A DNA stretch of 64,000 nt from Roseomonas indoligenes (GCF_017813365.1 NZ_JAGIZA010000004.1:186001-250000); one strand, 5' to 3'. Positions 25,437 through 34,962 are shown, numbered from the stretch's first letter. Translations and numbers: made by a program. The notes: a model not told the origin generated them from the sequence alone.

Positions 25437-26674
25437 GCAACCTCCCGCTCTCCGGCACGCGCCTTTGGGATTCGCTGATGGAGATGGCGCGGATCGGCGC
25501 CACGCCCAAGGGCGGCTGCAACCGACAGACCCTCACGCCGCTGGACGCCGAGGGGCGGGCGCTGCTGGCGCGCTGGGGGGCGGAGGTCGGGCTGACGCTC
25601 ACCACCGACCGGCTGGGCAACATGGCCCTGCTGCGCCCGGGGCGGGACGCATCCCGGAAGCCGGTGGCGATCGGCAGCCACCTGGACACCCAGCCCACAG
25701 GCGGAAAGTTCGACGGCGTGCTGGGCGTGCTCGCCGGTCTTGAGGTGATGCGTGCTCTGCACGAGGCCGGGGCCGAGACGGAGGCGCCGATCCTTCTCAT
25801 CAACTGGACGAACGAGGAGGGGGCACGCTTTTCCCCGCCGATGATGGGCAGCGGCGCCGTGATCGGGGCCTTCACCGAGCAGCAGGTGCTGGACACCCGC
25901 GATCCCGAAGGCATCCGCTTTGGCGATGCGCTGGAGGCGATCGGCTGGAAGGGCGAGGCTGATCCCGCCAAGCTACGGGATTTGGAAGCTTACTTCGAAC
26001 TGCACATCGAGCAGGGCCCGGTGCTGGAGCGGGAGGGGCTTGATCTGGGAGTCGTCACCCACGCGCTGGCCCAGCAATGGTTCGACGTGACCGTGACGGG
26101 CGAGGACGCCCATGCTGGCGGCACGATGGCGCACCGGCGGGATTCGCTGGTCGCGGCGTCCATCCTGATCCAGGCGCTGGAGACGATCGCGCTGGAGTCC
26201 GGAGGGGATGCCCGTGCCACGGTCGGTCGCATCGCGGTGGAGCCCTCCAGCCGGAACGTCGTCCCCTCCGTCACCCGCTTCAGCGTGGACCTTCGCCACG
26301 GCGATGAGGCGGCGCTGGACGCGATGGCGACCGCGCTGCGGGAGAAGGCGGGCGTCGTCTCCGTGTCCCGGTCCGTCAAGGTGGATGCCGCGCCCTTCTG
26401 GACCTCGCCCCAGACCCCCTTCGATCCTGTCCTGGCGCAGCGCCTGCGCGATTCGGCCACGGCCCGCGGCATTCGCTTCCGCGACATGCCCACGGGGATC
26501 GGCCATGATGCCGTCTATGTCGCGCGCCAGGTTCCCACGGTGATGATCTTCTGCCCCTGCCACGGCGGCATCAGCCACAACGAGGCCGAGAGCATCACGC
26601 CGGAATGGGCGGAGGCCGGGCTGGTGGTGATGGCGGACGCCGTGCTGGCCACCGCCGGCGTGGTGCGGGGCTAG
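25433..26674 (+). CDS. M20 family Zn amidohydrolase (hydantoinase/carbamoylase type), paralogue of the gene at 5.8 kb
   Basis: This 413-residue enzyme has the same architecture as the protein at 5810-7054: RLWDSLMEMARIGATPKGG at the start, GSHLDTQPTGGKFDGVLGV, WTNEEGARFSPPM, FELHIEQGPVLE, EDAHAGGTM and SHNEAESITPEW. It would hydrolyse N-carbamoyl or ureido compounds. The ATG at 25433 overlaps the preceding stop. Pairing with an ArgE/DapE-type enzyme and an M81 protein points to stepwise degradation of an amide substrate. Confidence 0.88.
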   Translation: MSNLPLSGTRLWDSLMEMARIGATPKGGCNRQTLTPLDAEGRALLARWGAEVGLTLTTDRLGNMALLRPGRDASRKPVAIGSHLDTQPTGGKFDGVLGVLAGLEVMRALHEAGAETEAPILLINWTNEEGARFSPPMMGSGAVIGAFTEQQVLDTRDPEGIRFGDALEAIGWKGEADPAKLRDLEAYFELHIEQGPVLEREGLDLGVVTHALAQQWFDVTVTGEDAHAGGTMAHRRDSLVAASILIQALETIALESGGDARATVGRIAVEPSSRNVVPSVTRFSVDLRHGDEAALDAMATALREKAGVVSVSRSVKVDAAPFWTSPQTPFDPVLAQRLRDSATARGIRFRDMPTGIGHDAVYVARQVPTVMIFCPCHGGISHNEAESITPEWAEAGLVVMADAVLATAGVVRG

Positions 26675-26678
26675 CCGG

Positions 26679-28172
26679 GTGCGGATCGCGGTCGGCGGCT
26701 TCCAGCACGAGAGCCACTCCTTCGCCCCCCTGCCCACGCGCTGGGAGGACTTCCTCAACCCCGGCGGCTGGCCGGTGCCCCAGCGCGGCGCGACGTTGCT
26801 GGACGGCCTTCGCAGCACGGGCGTGCCGGCCGCAGGCGCCATCCAGGCGGCGGAGCGCAGCGGCATCGAGATCGTGCCGCTGGCCTGGGCCTTCGCCAAC
26901 CCCGCCGGCCCCGTGCAGGCCGAGGCTTTCGAGCGCGTCTCCGCCTTCATCCTGTCCGAACTGTCGGACGCCCTGGCGAAGGCGCCGCTGGACGGCATCT
27001 ACCTGGACCTGCACGGCGCCATGGTGGCGGAGGAGTTCCCGGACGCGGAGGGCGAGCTGCTGCGCCGCGTCCGCGCCCTCGCCGGGCCGGACATTCCCAT
27101 CGCCTGTAGCCTGGACCCCCACTGCAACCTGACTGCAGCGATGGTCGACCGCGCCGACGCGCTCGCGCCCTACCGCACTTACCCGCATGTGGACATGAAG
27201 CAGACGGGAGCGCGCGCCATCCGGCTTTTGGTGGAGCGGATAAAGCGCGGGCGTCCCTTCGCCCGCGCCTACCGCCAAGTGGATTTCTGGCTGCCCATCA
27301 CCAGCCAGTGCACCCTCGTCCCGCCGATGAGCGAGGTCTATGCGGAGCGGGAGCGCATCGCGACGCGCCACAACGTCTCGGAACTCGCCTTCTGCTTCGG
27401 CTTCCCCTACGCCGACTTCCCGGGTTGCGGCATGGCGATCGCCGCCTTCGCCTCCGACCAGTCCGCGGCCGATGCCGCGGCGGACGAGTTCCTGGCCCTG
27501 CTGAACCGGCGGGAACGCGACTTCGCCGGCGAGATCCTGCCGGCCGACCGCGCCGTGGCGGAAGCTATCAAGGTCAATGCCTCCCGCCCCGTGGTGATCG
27601 CCGATACCCAGGACAATCCCGGCGGAGGCGGGCACGGCGATACCACCGGCCTGCTGGCCGAGCTGGTACGGCAGAACGCCCGCAAGGCCGTGGTCGGCTC
27701 CATCAACGACCCGGAGAGCGCGGCCGCCTGCCACAAGGCGGGGGAGGGGGCGACGGTCTCCCTCAAGCTCGGCGGGAAGAGCGACGGCGCGCCGCTGGAG
27801 GTCACGGCCCGCGTGCTGCGCCTCTCCAACGGCCGGTTCACCTGCACGGGCGCCATGGCCGGCGGCAACCCGGCCGATCTCGGCCCCACGGCGCTGATCG
27901 CGATCGGCGGCGTGCGGGCCATCGTCACCAGCCGGAAGATGCAGGCCTACGACCTTGCCCTGTTCCGCCATGTCGGGGTGGAACCGGCACAGGAGGGGAT
28001 CGTGGCGGTCAAATCCTCGGTACATTTCCGCGCGGACTTCCAGCCCATCGCGGAACGGGTCATCGTCGCCGCCGCGCCCGGCCCGGTGGTGGCGGACCCG
28101 GCCACGCTGCCATTCCGCCACCTCCGCCCGGGCCTTCGCCTGCGCCCCGGCGCAAACGAGGTGACGCGATGA
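26679..28172 (+). CDS. M81 family (MlrC-like) metallopeptidase
   Basis: This 497-residue protein has the N-terminal DUF1485 and C-terminal MlrC domains. Putative Zn-binding motifs are GFQHESHSF (residues 7-15), YLDLHGAMVAEE and SLDPHCNLT. The C-terminal half has DNPGGGGHGDTTGLL, typical of the family. The founder, MlrC, cleaves the linear products of microcystin, but most relatives are unassigned. The GTG at 26679 lies four bases after the previous stop. The gene is followed by an ATGA overlap with the VOC gene. Substrate inference from the family name would be unsafe. Confidence 0.88.
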   Translation: MRIAVGGFQHESHSFAPLPTRWEDFLNPGGWPVPQRGATLLDGLRSTGVPAAGAIQAAERSGIEIVPLAWAFANPAGPVQAEAFERVSAFILSELSDALAKAPLDGIYLDLHGAMVAEEFPDAEGELLRRVRALAGPDIPIACSLDPHCNLTAAMVDRADALAPYRTYPHVDMKQTGARAIRLLVERIKRGRPFARAYRQVDFWLPITSQCTLVPPMSEVYAERERIATRHNVSELAFCFGFPYADFPGCGMAIAAFASDQSAADAAADEFLALLNRRERDFAGEILPADRAVAEAIKVNASRPVVIADTQDNPGGGGHGDTTGLLAELVRQNARKAVVGSINDPESAAACHKAGEGATVSLKLGGKSDGAPLEVTARVLRLSNGRFTCTGAMAGGNPADLGPTALIAIGGVRAIVTSRKMQAYDLALFRHVGVEPAQEGIVAVKSSVHFRADFQPIAERVIVAAAPGPVVADPATLPFRHLRPGLRLRPGANEVTR

Positions 28173-28570
28173 GCCCGATGTTCAGCCACGTCATGGTCGG
28201 CGCGAAGGATCTGGAGGTGCTGGCGCGCTTCTACGATGCCGTGCTGCTCCCGCTCGGCCTGGAGCGCGGGCCCGATTCCGTCGCTGGCCCTCGCGGCATC
28301 TGCTACCGCGCACCCGGCACGCGGCACCCGACCTTCGACGTGCAGGAGCCCTACGACGGCAGTCCGGCGAGCCATGGCAATGGCAGCATGGTCGCCTTCA
28401 TGGCACCCGACCGCGCGGCAGTGGATGCGGCCCACGCCGCCGCCCTGGCCAATGGCGGAAGGGATGAGGGCGCGCCCGGCCCCCGCACCCGCTACGCCCC
28501 GGACTACTACGGCGCCTATATGCGGGACCCGGAGGGCAACAAGCTCCACGTCGTCCATCGCGGCCGGTGA
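28169..28570 (+). CDS. VOC superfamily (glyoxalase-like) protein
   Basis: This 133-residue single VOC unit has paired beta-alpha-beta-beta-beta modules. SHVMVGAKDLEVLARFYDAVLLPLGL marks the N-terminal half and YYGAYMRDPEGNKLHVVH the C-terminal metal-side strand. Members are lyases, isomerases, dioxygenases or resistance proteins. Its ATG overlaps the stop of the M81 gene, so it is co-translated in the operon. The specific role is unknown. Confidence 0.85.
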   Translation: MSPMFSHVMVGAKDLEVLARFYDAVLLPLGLERGPDSVAGPRGICYRAPGTRHPTFDVQEPYDGSPASHGNGSMVAFMAPDRAAVDAAHAAALANGGRDEGAPGPRTRYAPDYYGAYMRDPEGNKLHVVHRGR

Positions 28571-28580
28571 AGCCGGGCGG

Positions 28581-29018
28581 ATGAGCGCCCGGATCGCCCG
28601 CCTGGAGTCGCTGCCCACCGGCTTCGTCGCGCTGCGCGACGCCGCGCTGGCGGAGGGCTGGCGGATGCTGCAGGTGCTGGAGGAGGACTGGAGCACCGGC
28701 GCCTTGCGCTTCGACCGCCCGGGCGAGGGTCTCTTCGCCGCCTGGCGCCGAGACGCCCTTGCCGGCGTCCTCGGCCTCAGCCTGGATCCCTACGCGAGCG
28801 ACCCGGGCACCGCGCGGCTGCGGCGCCTCTACGTCGCTGCCGCCCACCGTGGCCGCGGCGTTGGCCGTGCGCTGGTGGAGGAAGCCACCGGCGCCGCCGC
28901 GGAGCACGGCTTCCGGCTTCTGCGGGTGCGGTCGCCCGCCGGGGCGCGCGGATTCTACGAGGCCTGCGGCTTCGTGCCGGCCGTGCTGCGCTCCGCCACC
29001 CATGTCAGGCCGCTGTGA
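28581..29018 (+). CDS. GNAT family N-acetyltransferase
   Basis: This 145-residue protein has the acetyl-CoA pyrophosphate motif RRLYVAAAHRGRGVGRALVEE (about residues 77-97, motif A) and the C-terminal GFYEACGFVP motif B. It transfers acetyl from acetyl-CoA to an amine. The substrate is unknown. The ATG at 28581 is ten bases after the VOC stop, making it the last gene of the plus-strand operon. An N-acetyltransferase beside two deacylases suggests handling of amino-acid-like compounds. Confidence 0.87.
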   Translation: MSARIARLESLPTGFVALRDAALAEGWRMLQVLEEDWSTGALRFDRPGEGLFAAWRRDALAGVLGLSLDPYASDPGTARLRRLYVAAAHRGRGVGRALVEEATGAAAEHGFRLLRVRSPAGARGFYEACGFVPAVLRSATHVRPL

Positions 29019-29031
29019 GCGCCGGCCTTCC

Positions 29032-29289
29032 TCACATGCGCGCGGCGTTCTCGCCCAGCGTCCGCACGGCATCCCGCGCCTTCGCCAGCTCGCGCCCGCA
29101 TTCGCCCACGCGGCGGTGCCAGCCATGTACGCTGGCCTGGAGCTTCGCCGTGCTGTCCCGGAGCTCGTAGAGGCTCTCGCGGAAGCTGTTCATCGCGTCG
29201 CGCTGCGCGTCCTGCGACACGGCGAGGAGGCGAAGGGCGGTCTGAAGCCGCTCCATCGGGTCGCGGTTCAGGGGAAGGATCTCGGCCAT
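29032..29289 (-). CDS. Small hypothetical helical protein
   Basis: This 85-residue protein is not recognised. It is predicted to be almost entirely helical, with heptad spacing from about residue 15 to the end (RLQTALRLLAVSQDAQ, SFRESLYELRDSTAKLQ). The ATG at 29289 has GGAG eight bases upstream. It is convergent with the GNAT gene. A coiled-coil or motility/chemotaxis-accessory role is possible but not supported. Confidence 0.6.
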   Translation of the reverse strand: MAEILPLNRDPMERLQTALRLLAVSQDAQRDAMNSFRESLYELRDSTAKLQASVHGWHRRVGECGRELAKARDAVRTLGENAARM

Positions 29290-29444
29290 GCCGGGCACTC
29301 CGGAAGAAGATAACCGGAGGCTTAACGCGGCGCCGGGGGCGCCCGCACCTTCATTCTGCGTTAACGATATTCACTTCTGCACCCCGGAAACGGAGGCGGC
29401 CCGCCGGGTCCCCCCGGCGGGCCGCGCCACAACCTCTCGCGCCG

Positions 29445-32249
29445 CTACTGGACTTCGCTGCGCGCGACGACCTGGCCCGCGGAGGACTGCGCCTGCACCG
29501 CGCCCGGCAGCACCGCCGCCACCTTCGCCGGCATCGCAGCGATCAGCGACATGGAGACGGCGGCGGCATAGGGGATGGACTGCACCAGCAGGATGACGGT
29601 CCAGAGGATCGCCTCCCAGGTGCCGCCGCGATGCGCCAGCGTCACGCCGGCAGCACCGAGCCAGAGGAGCAGCATGAACACCGCCTCCTGACGCGCTGTC
29701 ATCAGGCCCTGCACCAGCGCCGGCGCGTTCTCCATCTTCGGCGTGCGGGCGAAGTGGGCCCGGCGCTTGAAGAAGCCCTGCCACACCGCCTTGCCAATGG
29801 TGTGGGACAGCGCCAGCCCGCCCAGCGCCGCGCCCAGCCGGTCCAGCGGGCCGCAGGAGACGCGGGCGCGGTAGAGCAGCCAGATCTGCGCGAACTTGAA
29901 TGCGAAGAGCGCGAGGCTGGGGATCATGAAGAGGGTGATCGGGAACTCGTCCGAGAGGCCGACAGAGACGAGCGCGGTCCGCAGCCCCTCCGTCGCGATC
30001 TCATGGCCGAAGATCTCCACCGTCTTGTGGATGCGGGTCAGCGGGATGAGCGTCAGGCCGACCGACCAGACCAGCCCGCCCACCACGAAGGCTAGCCCCA
30101 ACGCGTCGCCCAGCCAGGGGAACCAGCCCATGACGAAGTGGAAACGCTGGCCCTGGGTCAGGCTGCGGTCGAAGGGGTTCAGCAGCGCCTTCCAGTGGTG
30201 CTTCACGATCTGCACGGCGCCGAAGGCCCAGCGGTGCCGCTGCTTGCGATACGCGGAGAAGTCATCCGGCATCACGCCGCGGCCCATGGAGTCCGGGCAG
30301 TACACGGCCTCCCAGCCCTGGCGCATCAGCTTCAGACCAAGCTCGCTGTCCTCGCAGATGCACCATTCTGCCCAGCCGCCGGCACCTTCCAGGGCGGAAC
30401 GGCGGATCAGCGTCATGGTGCCGTGCTGGATGATGGCGTTGCGCTCGTTGCGCGTGACCATGCCTGCCTTGAAGAAGCCGGCGTATTCCCAGAACATCAG
30501 GCGCTTGAACAACCCGCCATTCCCGTCCCGGTAATCCTGCGGGCTCTGCGTGAAGCCCACCTCAGGCCGGTTGAAGAAAGGGGCCATCCGGCGCAGCCAG
30601 TCCGGGCGCACCAGGTAGTCGCTGTCGATCACGCCGACCACGGCCGCATCCGGCGCCGTCTCGCGCAGTGCGAAGTTCAGCGCGCCGCCCTTGAAGCCCG
30701 GCCACTTGCCCAAGTGGTAGAAGCGGAACCGGGCGCCCAGGCGCGCGCAGTGCTCAGCCACCGGCTCCCACAGGGCGGGGTCCGTGGTGTTGTTGTCGAT
30801 GACCAGGACTTCGAAGTCCGGGTAGTCCAGCTCGGCGAGGGCGTTGAGCGTCTCGCGCACCATCTGCGGGGGCTCGTTGCAGATGGGGAGGTGGATCGAG
30901 ACCTTCGGCAGGGCCATGCCGTCCGGCGCGGGCAGGGCGGGCCAGCGGCGCTTGGAGACACGGCCGAACAGGGTCTCCGCCAACTCGAAGCCATCCGACA
31001 GCAGCAGGCCCAGCAGCAACACCTGCCCGAAGACCAGCAGGGACCAGACCACGCCCGCGGTGGTGGACATGTAGGTCTCGCTCATCGCCAGCACCACGCA
31101 GGTGCCAAGCGCCACGAAGCCCTGGGACAGGCCGGCCAGCATCAGCTTGCCCTGCCAGCGGATGTCAGGCCGGCGGGAGAGGAAAAAGAAGGTCGCGAGC
31201 GAGGCGATCAGGCTCGCGCCGAAGGCCCATCCAAACCAGGCCGGCGTCTCCTGCACGGCGCCCACCAGCGGCCACTTCTGGTGGCGGTCCAGGTCGTACA
31301 TGCCCCAGTGGCCGGCGGCACGGCCCTCGAAGGACACCTTCCAGGGCTGGTCGAAGGCCTCCATCACGAAGTAATCGAGGCCGCGCCCCTCGGCGATGTT
31401 GAAGAAGCTGCGCAGGAACAGCGCCTGGTTCACGCGGGACGCGCGGGCGGCGCCCTGGGCCACGCCGTCGCTGGGCCAGCCCACCTCGCCGATCACCACC
31501 TTCTTGCCGGGAAAGCGCGCCTGCACGGCGTCGAACTTCTCCATGATGAAGCGCAGGGCATCGTCCACCGGCAGCCCCTCCCAGTAGGGGAGGAGGTGGA
31601 TGGTGATGTAGTCCACGGCGTCGCCGAGCTCGGGATGGTCGATCCAGACGTGCCACGGCTCCGCGGTGGAGACGGGCTGGCGAACCTGCCGGCGGACCTG
31701 CTGGACGTAGCCGACCATCTGGGCCGGGGTAACGTCGCCGCGCAGCACGGCCTCGTTGCCCACGAGGACGCGCTCCACGTTCCGGCTCTCCCGAGCGATC
31801 TGGATCAGGCGCCGGATCTCGGCCGCGTTCCGGTCCAGCCGCTTGTCCAGCCAGGAGCCGAGCGTGATCTTCAGGTCCAGCCCGGTGTTCCAGGCGATCT
31901 CGGGGATCCGCTCCATCCCGCCATGGGCGGAATACGTGCGGATGTGCCGCGTCATCGGCGCCACGCGGCGCAGGTCACCCTCGATCTGCTCTGCGGTCGG
32001 GGTCGGTCCGCCCTCGGCCCCCTGGCCGCGCTGGTAGGGCGCGAAGGCCAGGCCGTTCACCTGTCCCCGGAAGTCGGGCATGGCGACCGGGCGGTTCATG
32101 GACCACCAGATCCCGAGATGGGCGACCGCCACCAGGGCCAGCACCAGCACCGTCACGCCGTGCCGGGCCAGGAAGGCGGGGCGGGCAGGGGCGGGGCTGG
32201 AGAGGGAATCGGGGTTACGGGGGATGCGCGGGGCAACGTGCGCGGTCAT
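29445..32249 (-). CDS. Membrane beta-glucan synthase-like fusion: GH17-like domain plus GT2 glycosyltransferase
   Basis: This 934-residue inner-membrane protein has a membrane segment at about 33-50. A GH17-like domain (about 60-335) follows with both expected glutamates (VGNEAVLR Glu166, VIGEVGW Glu255). Two further membrane segments come next, and then a processive GT2 domain (about 445-700) with CNEPP, the DxD in VGVIDSDY (542-544), CEDSELG (Glu633-Asp634) and QRHRW (670-674). The C-terminus has several more membrane segments. The layout resembles NdvC-type enzymes of rhizobial beta-1,3/1,6-glucan synthesis, where the GH17 part can branch or transfer glucan. Periplasmic or exported glucan synthesis is likely. 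Confidence 0.85.
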   Translation of the reverse strand: MTAHVAPRIPRNPDSLSSPAPARPAFLARHGVTVLVLALVAVAHLGIWWSMNRPVAMPDFRGQVNGLAFAPYQRGQGAEGGPTPTAEQIEGDLRRVAPMTRHIRTYSAHGGMERIPEIAWNTGLDLKITLGSWLDKRLDRNAAEIRRLIQIARESRNVERVLVGNEAVLRGDVTPAQMVGYVQQVRRQVRQPVSTAEPWHVWIDHPELGDAVDYITIHLLPYWEGLPVDDALRFIMEKFDAVQARFPGKKVVIGEVGWPSDGVAQGAARASRVNQALFLRSFFNIAEGRGLDYFVMEAFDQPWKVSFEGRAAGHWGMYDLDRHQKWPLVGAVQETPAWFGWAFGASLIASLATFFFLSRRPDIRWQGKLMLAGLSQGFVALGTCVVLAMSETYMSTTAGVVWSLLVFGQVLLLGLLLSDGFELAETLFGRVSKRRWPALPAPDGMALPKVSIHLPICNEPPQMVRETLNALAELDYPDFEVLVIDNNTTDPALWEPVAEHCARLGARFRFYHLGKWPGFKGGALNFALRETAPDAAVVGVIDSDYLVRPDWLRRMAPFFNRPEVGFTQSPQDYRDGNGGLFKRLMFWEYAGFFKAGMVTRNERNAIIQHGTMTLIRRSALEGAGGWAEWCICEDSELGLKLMRQGWEAVYCPDSMGRGVMPDDFSAYRKQRHRWAFGAVQIVKHHWKALLNPFDRSLTQGQRFHFVMGWFPWLGDALGLAFVVGGLVWSVGLTLIPLTRIHKTVEIFGHEIATEGLRTALVSVGLSDEFPITLFMIPSLALFAFKFAQIWLLYRARVSCGPLDRLGAALGGLALSHTIGKAVWQGFFKRRAHFARTPKMENAPALVQGLMTARQEAVFMLLLWLGAAGVTLAHRGGTWEAILWTVILLVQSIPYAAAVSMSLIAAMPAKVAAVLPGAVQAQSSAGQVVARSEVQ

Positions 32250-32517
32250 CGCGTGCAGGGCTCCGGCGCGGGGTGCCCGGCCACCGCCCGGCCGATCCGG
32301 GCTGGCATGGTCCTGGCGCCTGATGCGCTCCATGCCATCAAACCCCCTGGCTGCGGCGCGCATCCGGCCCAATCTGGGCAACATTGCGGCGCAACAAACA
32401 ATCTCGGAGCGTCCCGAAAGGTTCGACTCGCGGCTGACACTCGGTCAATCCGCAAAGTGGCGCTACACAGCGCTTCCCGCCCCGCCAGCCCAGCTCATAA
32501 GGAACTTCCACCTCCCC

Positions 32518-33822
32518 ATGTCGGCGCTCCTGGAAATCGGCATCATCATCCTGCTGGTGCTGCTCAACGGCGTCTTCAGCAGCAGCGAGCTGGCGATCGT
32601 CTCCTCCCGCCGCGCCCGTCTGCAGGCCATGGAGCGGTCCGGTTCCGTCGGCGCCCGCGCCGCCCTGGCCCTGGCCGATGACCCGCAGCGCTTCCTGCCT
32701 ACCGTCCAGGTCGGGATCACGCTGATCGGCGTGGTCGCCGGCACCTTCGGCGGTGCCCGGCTCTCCGCCACCCTCGGCCCGGTGCTGGACGACATCCCCG
32801 GGGTCGCTCCCTATGGCGGGGAGGCGGCGATCTTCGTCGTCGTCCTCCTGATCACCTACCTCTCCCTCATCCTTGGGGAGCTGGTGCCGAAGCAGATCGC
32901 CCTGCGGAACCCGGAGAGCATCGCGACCCTCGTCGCCCGGCCGATGCTGGCCCTCTCCCGGATCTCCGCCCCGGTCGTCTGGCTGCTCTCCTCCTCCTCC
33001 TCCCTCGTCCTGCGTCTTCTCGGCGCCAACAACACGGTCGAGCAGTCCGTGACGGAAGAGGAGGTGAAGGCCGTGGTGGCCGAGGGCGAGGAGGCCGGCG
33101 CCCTGGAGACCGAGGAGCGCCACATGATCGAGCGCGTCCTCCGCCTGGCCGACAAGCCGGTCCGCGCCCTGATGACGCCCCGCACCGAAATCGTCTGGCT
33201 CGACCACAAGGCCACGCCGGAGGAGGTGTCGGAGAAGCTGAAGGGCGAGACGGTCAACCGATTCATCGTGGCCGATGGCCGCGTGGACAACGTGGTGGGA
33301 GTCGTGGCGGCCAAGGACCTGCTGGACCAGATGCTGTCCCGGCAGCCGCTCTCGGTCCCCGCCGCCCTTCGCCGGCCCATGGTCCTGCCGGACAACCTAT
33401 CCGCGCTGCACGCGCTGGAGCGGATTCGCCAGGACCCGCTCGGCCTCGCCCTGGTGATGGACGAGTACGGCTCATTCGAGGGGGTGGTCACCGCCTCCGA
33501 CCTGCTGGAGGCGATTGTGGGCGAACTCGGCGCGCCCGACCCGCTGCCCGCAGCCGGCCCGGCCGTGGAGCGCCACGACGGCAGCCTGCTGCTGGACGGC
33601 ATGATGCCGAGCGACGAACTGCGCGCCCGCCTGGACCTGCCCGTTCTTCCCCAGGCCGGCAGCTATCACACCGTTGCCGGCCTCATGCTCGCCCTGCTCC
33701 GCCGGGTTCCGAAGGAGGGGGACCGGATCGTCTTCGGCGGCTGGCGCTTCGAGATCGTGGATATGGACGGCCGCCGCGTCGACAAGGTTCTGGCGGCGAA
33801 GGACGAGACGGTACCGGTCTAG
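32518..33822 (+). CDS. CNNM/CorC-type membrane protein with CBS domains
   Basis: This 434-residue protein has four hydrophobic segments in an N-terminal CNNM domain (1 to about 195; GVFSSSELAIVSSRR and LSLILGELVPKQIAL motifs). A CBS pair follows (about 215-340; MTPRTEIVWLD, FIVADGRVDNVVGVV, LVMDEYGSFEGVVT), and then a C-terminal CorC/HlyC transporter-associated domain. The family is linked to Mg2+/Co2+ export or resistance; older haemolysin names are misleading. It is divergent from the glucan synthase gene and ends at a strong hairpin shared with doxX. Confidence 0.9.
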   Translation: MSALLEIGIIILLVLLNGVFSSSELAIVSSRRARLQAMERSGSVGARAALALADDPQRFLPTVQVGITLIGVVAGTFGGARLSATLGPVLDDIPGVAPYGGEAAIFVVVLLITYLSLILGELVPKQIALRNPESIATLVARPMLALSRISAPVVWLLSSSSSLVLRLLGANNTVEQSVTEEEVKAVVAEGEEAGALETEERHMIERVLRLADKPVRALMTPRTEIVWLDHKATPEEVSEKLKGETVNRFIVADGRVDNVVGVVAAKDLLDQMLSRQPLSVPAALRRPMVLPDNLSALHALERIRQDPLGLALVMDEYGSFEGVVTASDLLEAIVGELGAPDPLPAAGPAVERHDGSLLLDGMMPSDELRARLDLPVLPQAGSYHTVAGLMLALLRRVPKEGDRIVFGGWRFEIVDMDGRRVDKVLAAKDETVPV

Positions 33823-33835
33823 TCCTGGGCTGCCT

Positions 33836-33876
33836 CCCCGCCCCGAAGGGGAGCCCTTAGGCTCCCCTGGGCGGGG
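33836..33876. terminator. Long two-tier hairpin between convergent genes
   Basis: Outer stem CCCCGCCC/GGGCGGGG and inner stem GGGGAGCC/GGCTCCCC (loop CTTA) form an almost continuous hairpin. It can serve both the CNNM gene (plus) and doxX (minus). No T-run is present. Confidence 0.65.
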
Positions 33877-33898
33877 ATGCGGACCGTCCCCTCAGGGT

Positions 33899-34318
33899 TC
33901 AGGCCCTCAGCCGGGCCCAATGCGCCTGGATGGCCCCCAGCATTAGTCCGCCGATCATCCCAACATGTTCCGTGGCCGTGTGGAAGGCGACGAGTCCCAT
34001 CATCCCCTCGAGCCGCCAGAAGTGGTGGACGATAAGGATCGTCAGCACCGTGAAGACGGCCAGCCACCCCGCGCCGAGCCAGGCATGGCGGCCATGGATG
34101 ATCAGCCCTGACCCGACGAGCTGGGTGATGATGACGGCAATGGCGAATGGCGCCGTCGGGTGCAGGCCGAACATGCCCATCTCCGCCTGGGCTCCGGAGA
34201 AGTCGATCAGCTTCGCCAGCCCACTGCCCCAGTAGGGGAAAGTGAGGAGGATCCGGGCGAGCACGCCGAAGGCGCGGCTGTCCAGGATGGCGGCGGTCGG
34301 CCGCGGCGTCGCATTCAT
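33899..34318 (-). CDS. DoxX family membrane protein
   Basis: This 139-residue protein has four hydrophobic segments and the DoxX signature near the start (LLTFPYWGSGLAKLIDF). FHTATEHVGMIGGLML occurs in the last segment. DoxX proteins are small quinone- or thiol-linked membrane proteins with varied roles in oxidative stress. The gene is alone on the minus strand, 108 bp downstream of the phosphoribosyltransferase gene. Confidence 0.85.
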   Translation of the reverse strand: MNATPRPTAAILDSRAFGVLARILLTFPYWGSGLAKLIDFSGAQAEMGMFGLHPTAPFAIAVIITQLVGSGLIIHGRHAWLGAGWLAVFTVLTILIVHHFWRLEGMMGLVAFHTATEHVGMIGGLMLGAIQAHWARLRA

Positions 34319-34426
34319 TCGATACTTCCCCGATGGGCTCCGCCCAGCCGGGGCGGGGCCGGTTCCCCGGCCCGCACCATGCTTCGCCCGGCGGAGATCC
34401 GCCAGACGGTCGTTACAGTTTCCGTT

Positions 34427-34936
34427 TCAGCCGTTGGCCGCCGCGGAGCGGGCGATGGGGGCGACGAATTGCGGCTCCGTGTCCCAGGGGAACAGGATCC
34501 AGGTATCCTGGCTCACCTCGGTGATGAAGCTGTCCACCAGGGGCCGTCCGGCGGGCTTGGCGTAGATGGTCGCGAAATGCGCGCCGGGCAGCATGGCCCG
34601 CACCACCCTGGCCGTGGTGCCGGTGTCCACCAGGTCGTCCAGCACCAGCCATCCTTTTCCGTCCCCGGCGGCTACGGGCGGCTTGGCCACGGTCGGCTCC
34701 CCGCGGTTCTGCTCCTCCCCGTCCTTGCCGTAGGTGATGACAGAGACGCTCTCGATCAGCCGGCAGTCCAGCTCCCGCGCCACGATCGCGGCAGGGATCA
34801 GGCCGCCACGGGTGATGGCCACGATGCCCTTGAAGGAACCGCCCTCCGGTCCCTTGCCGTGCAGGCGCCAGGCGAGGGCCTTGGCGTCGCGGTGCAACTG
34901 GTCCCAGGTGACGGTGTAGTAGCGCGGGGGAGCCAT
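34427..34936 (-). CDS. gpt: Xanthine/guanine phosphoribosyltransferase
   Basis: This 169-residue purine salvage enzyme converts xanthine or guanine plus PRPP to XMP or GMP. The PRPP loop is [17 protein letters not shown], and [20 protein letters not shown] and the C-terminal [11 protein letters not shown] are typical of Gpt rather than Hpt. The ATG at 34936 has GAGGA seven bases upstream. It is 26 bp downstream of csaA and could share its transcript. Confidence 0.9.
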   Translation of the reverse strand: MAPPRYYTVTWDQLHRDAKALAWRLHGKGPEGGSFKGIVAITRGGLIPAAIVARELDCRLIESVSVITYGKDGEEQNRGEPTVAKPPVAAGDGKGWLVLDDLVDTGTTARVVRAMLPGAHFATIYAKPAGRPLVDSFITEVSQDTWILFPWDTEPQFVAPIARSAAANG

Positions 34937-34962
34937 GCCTTGGTCCTCTAGCAATAGCCGGG

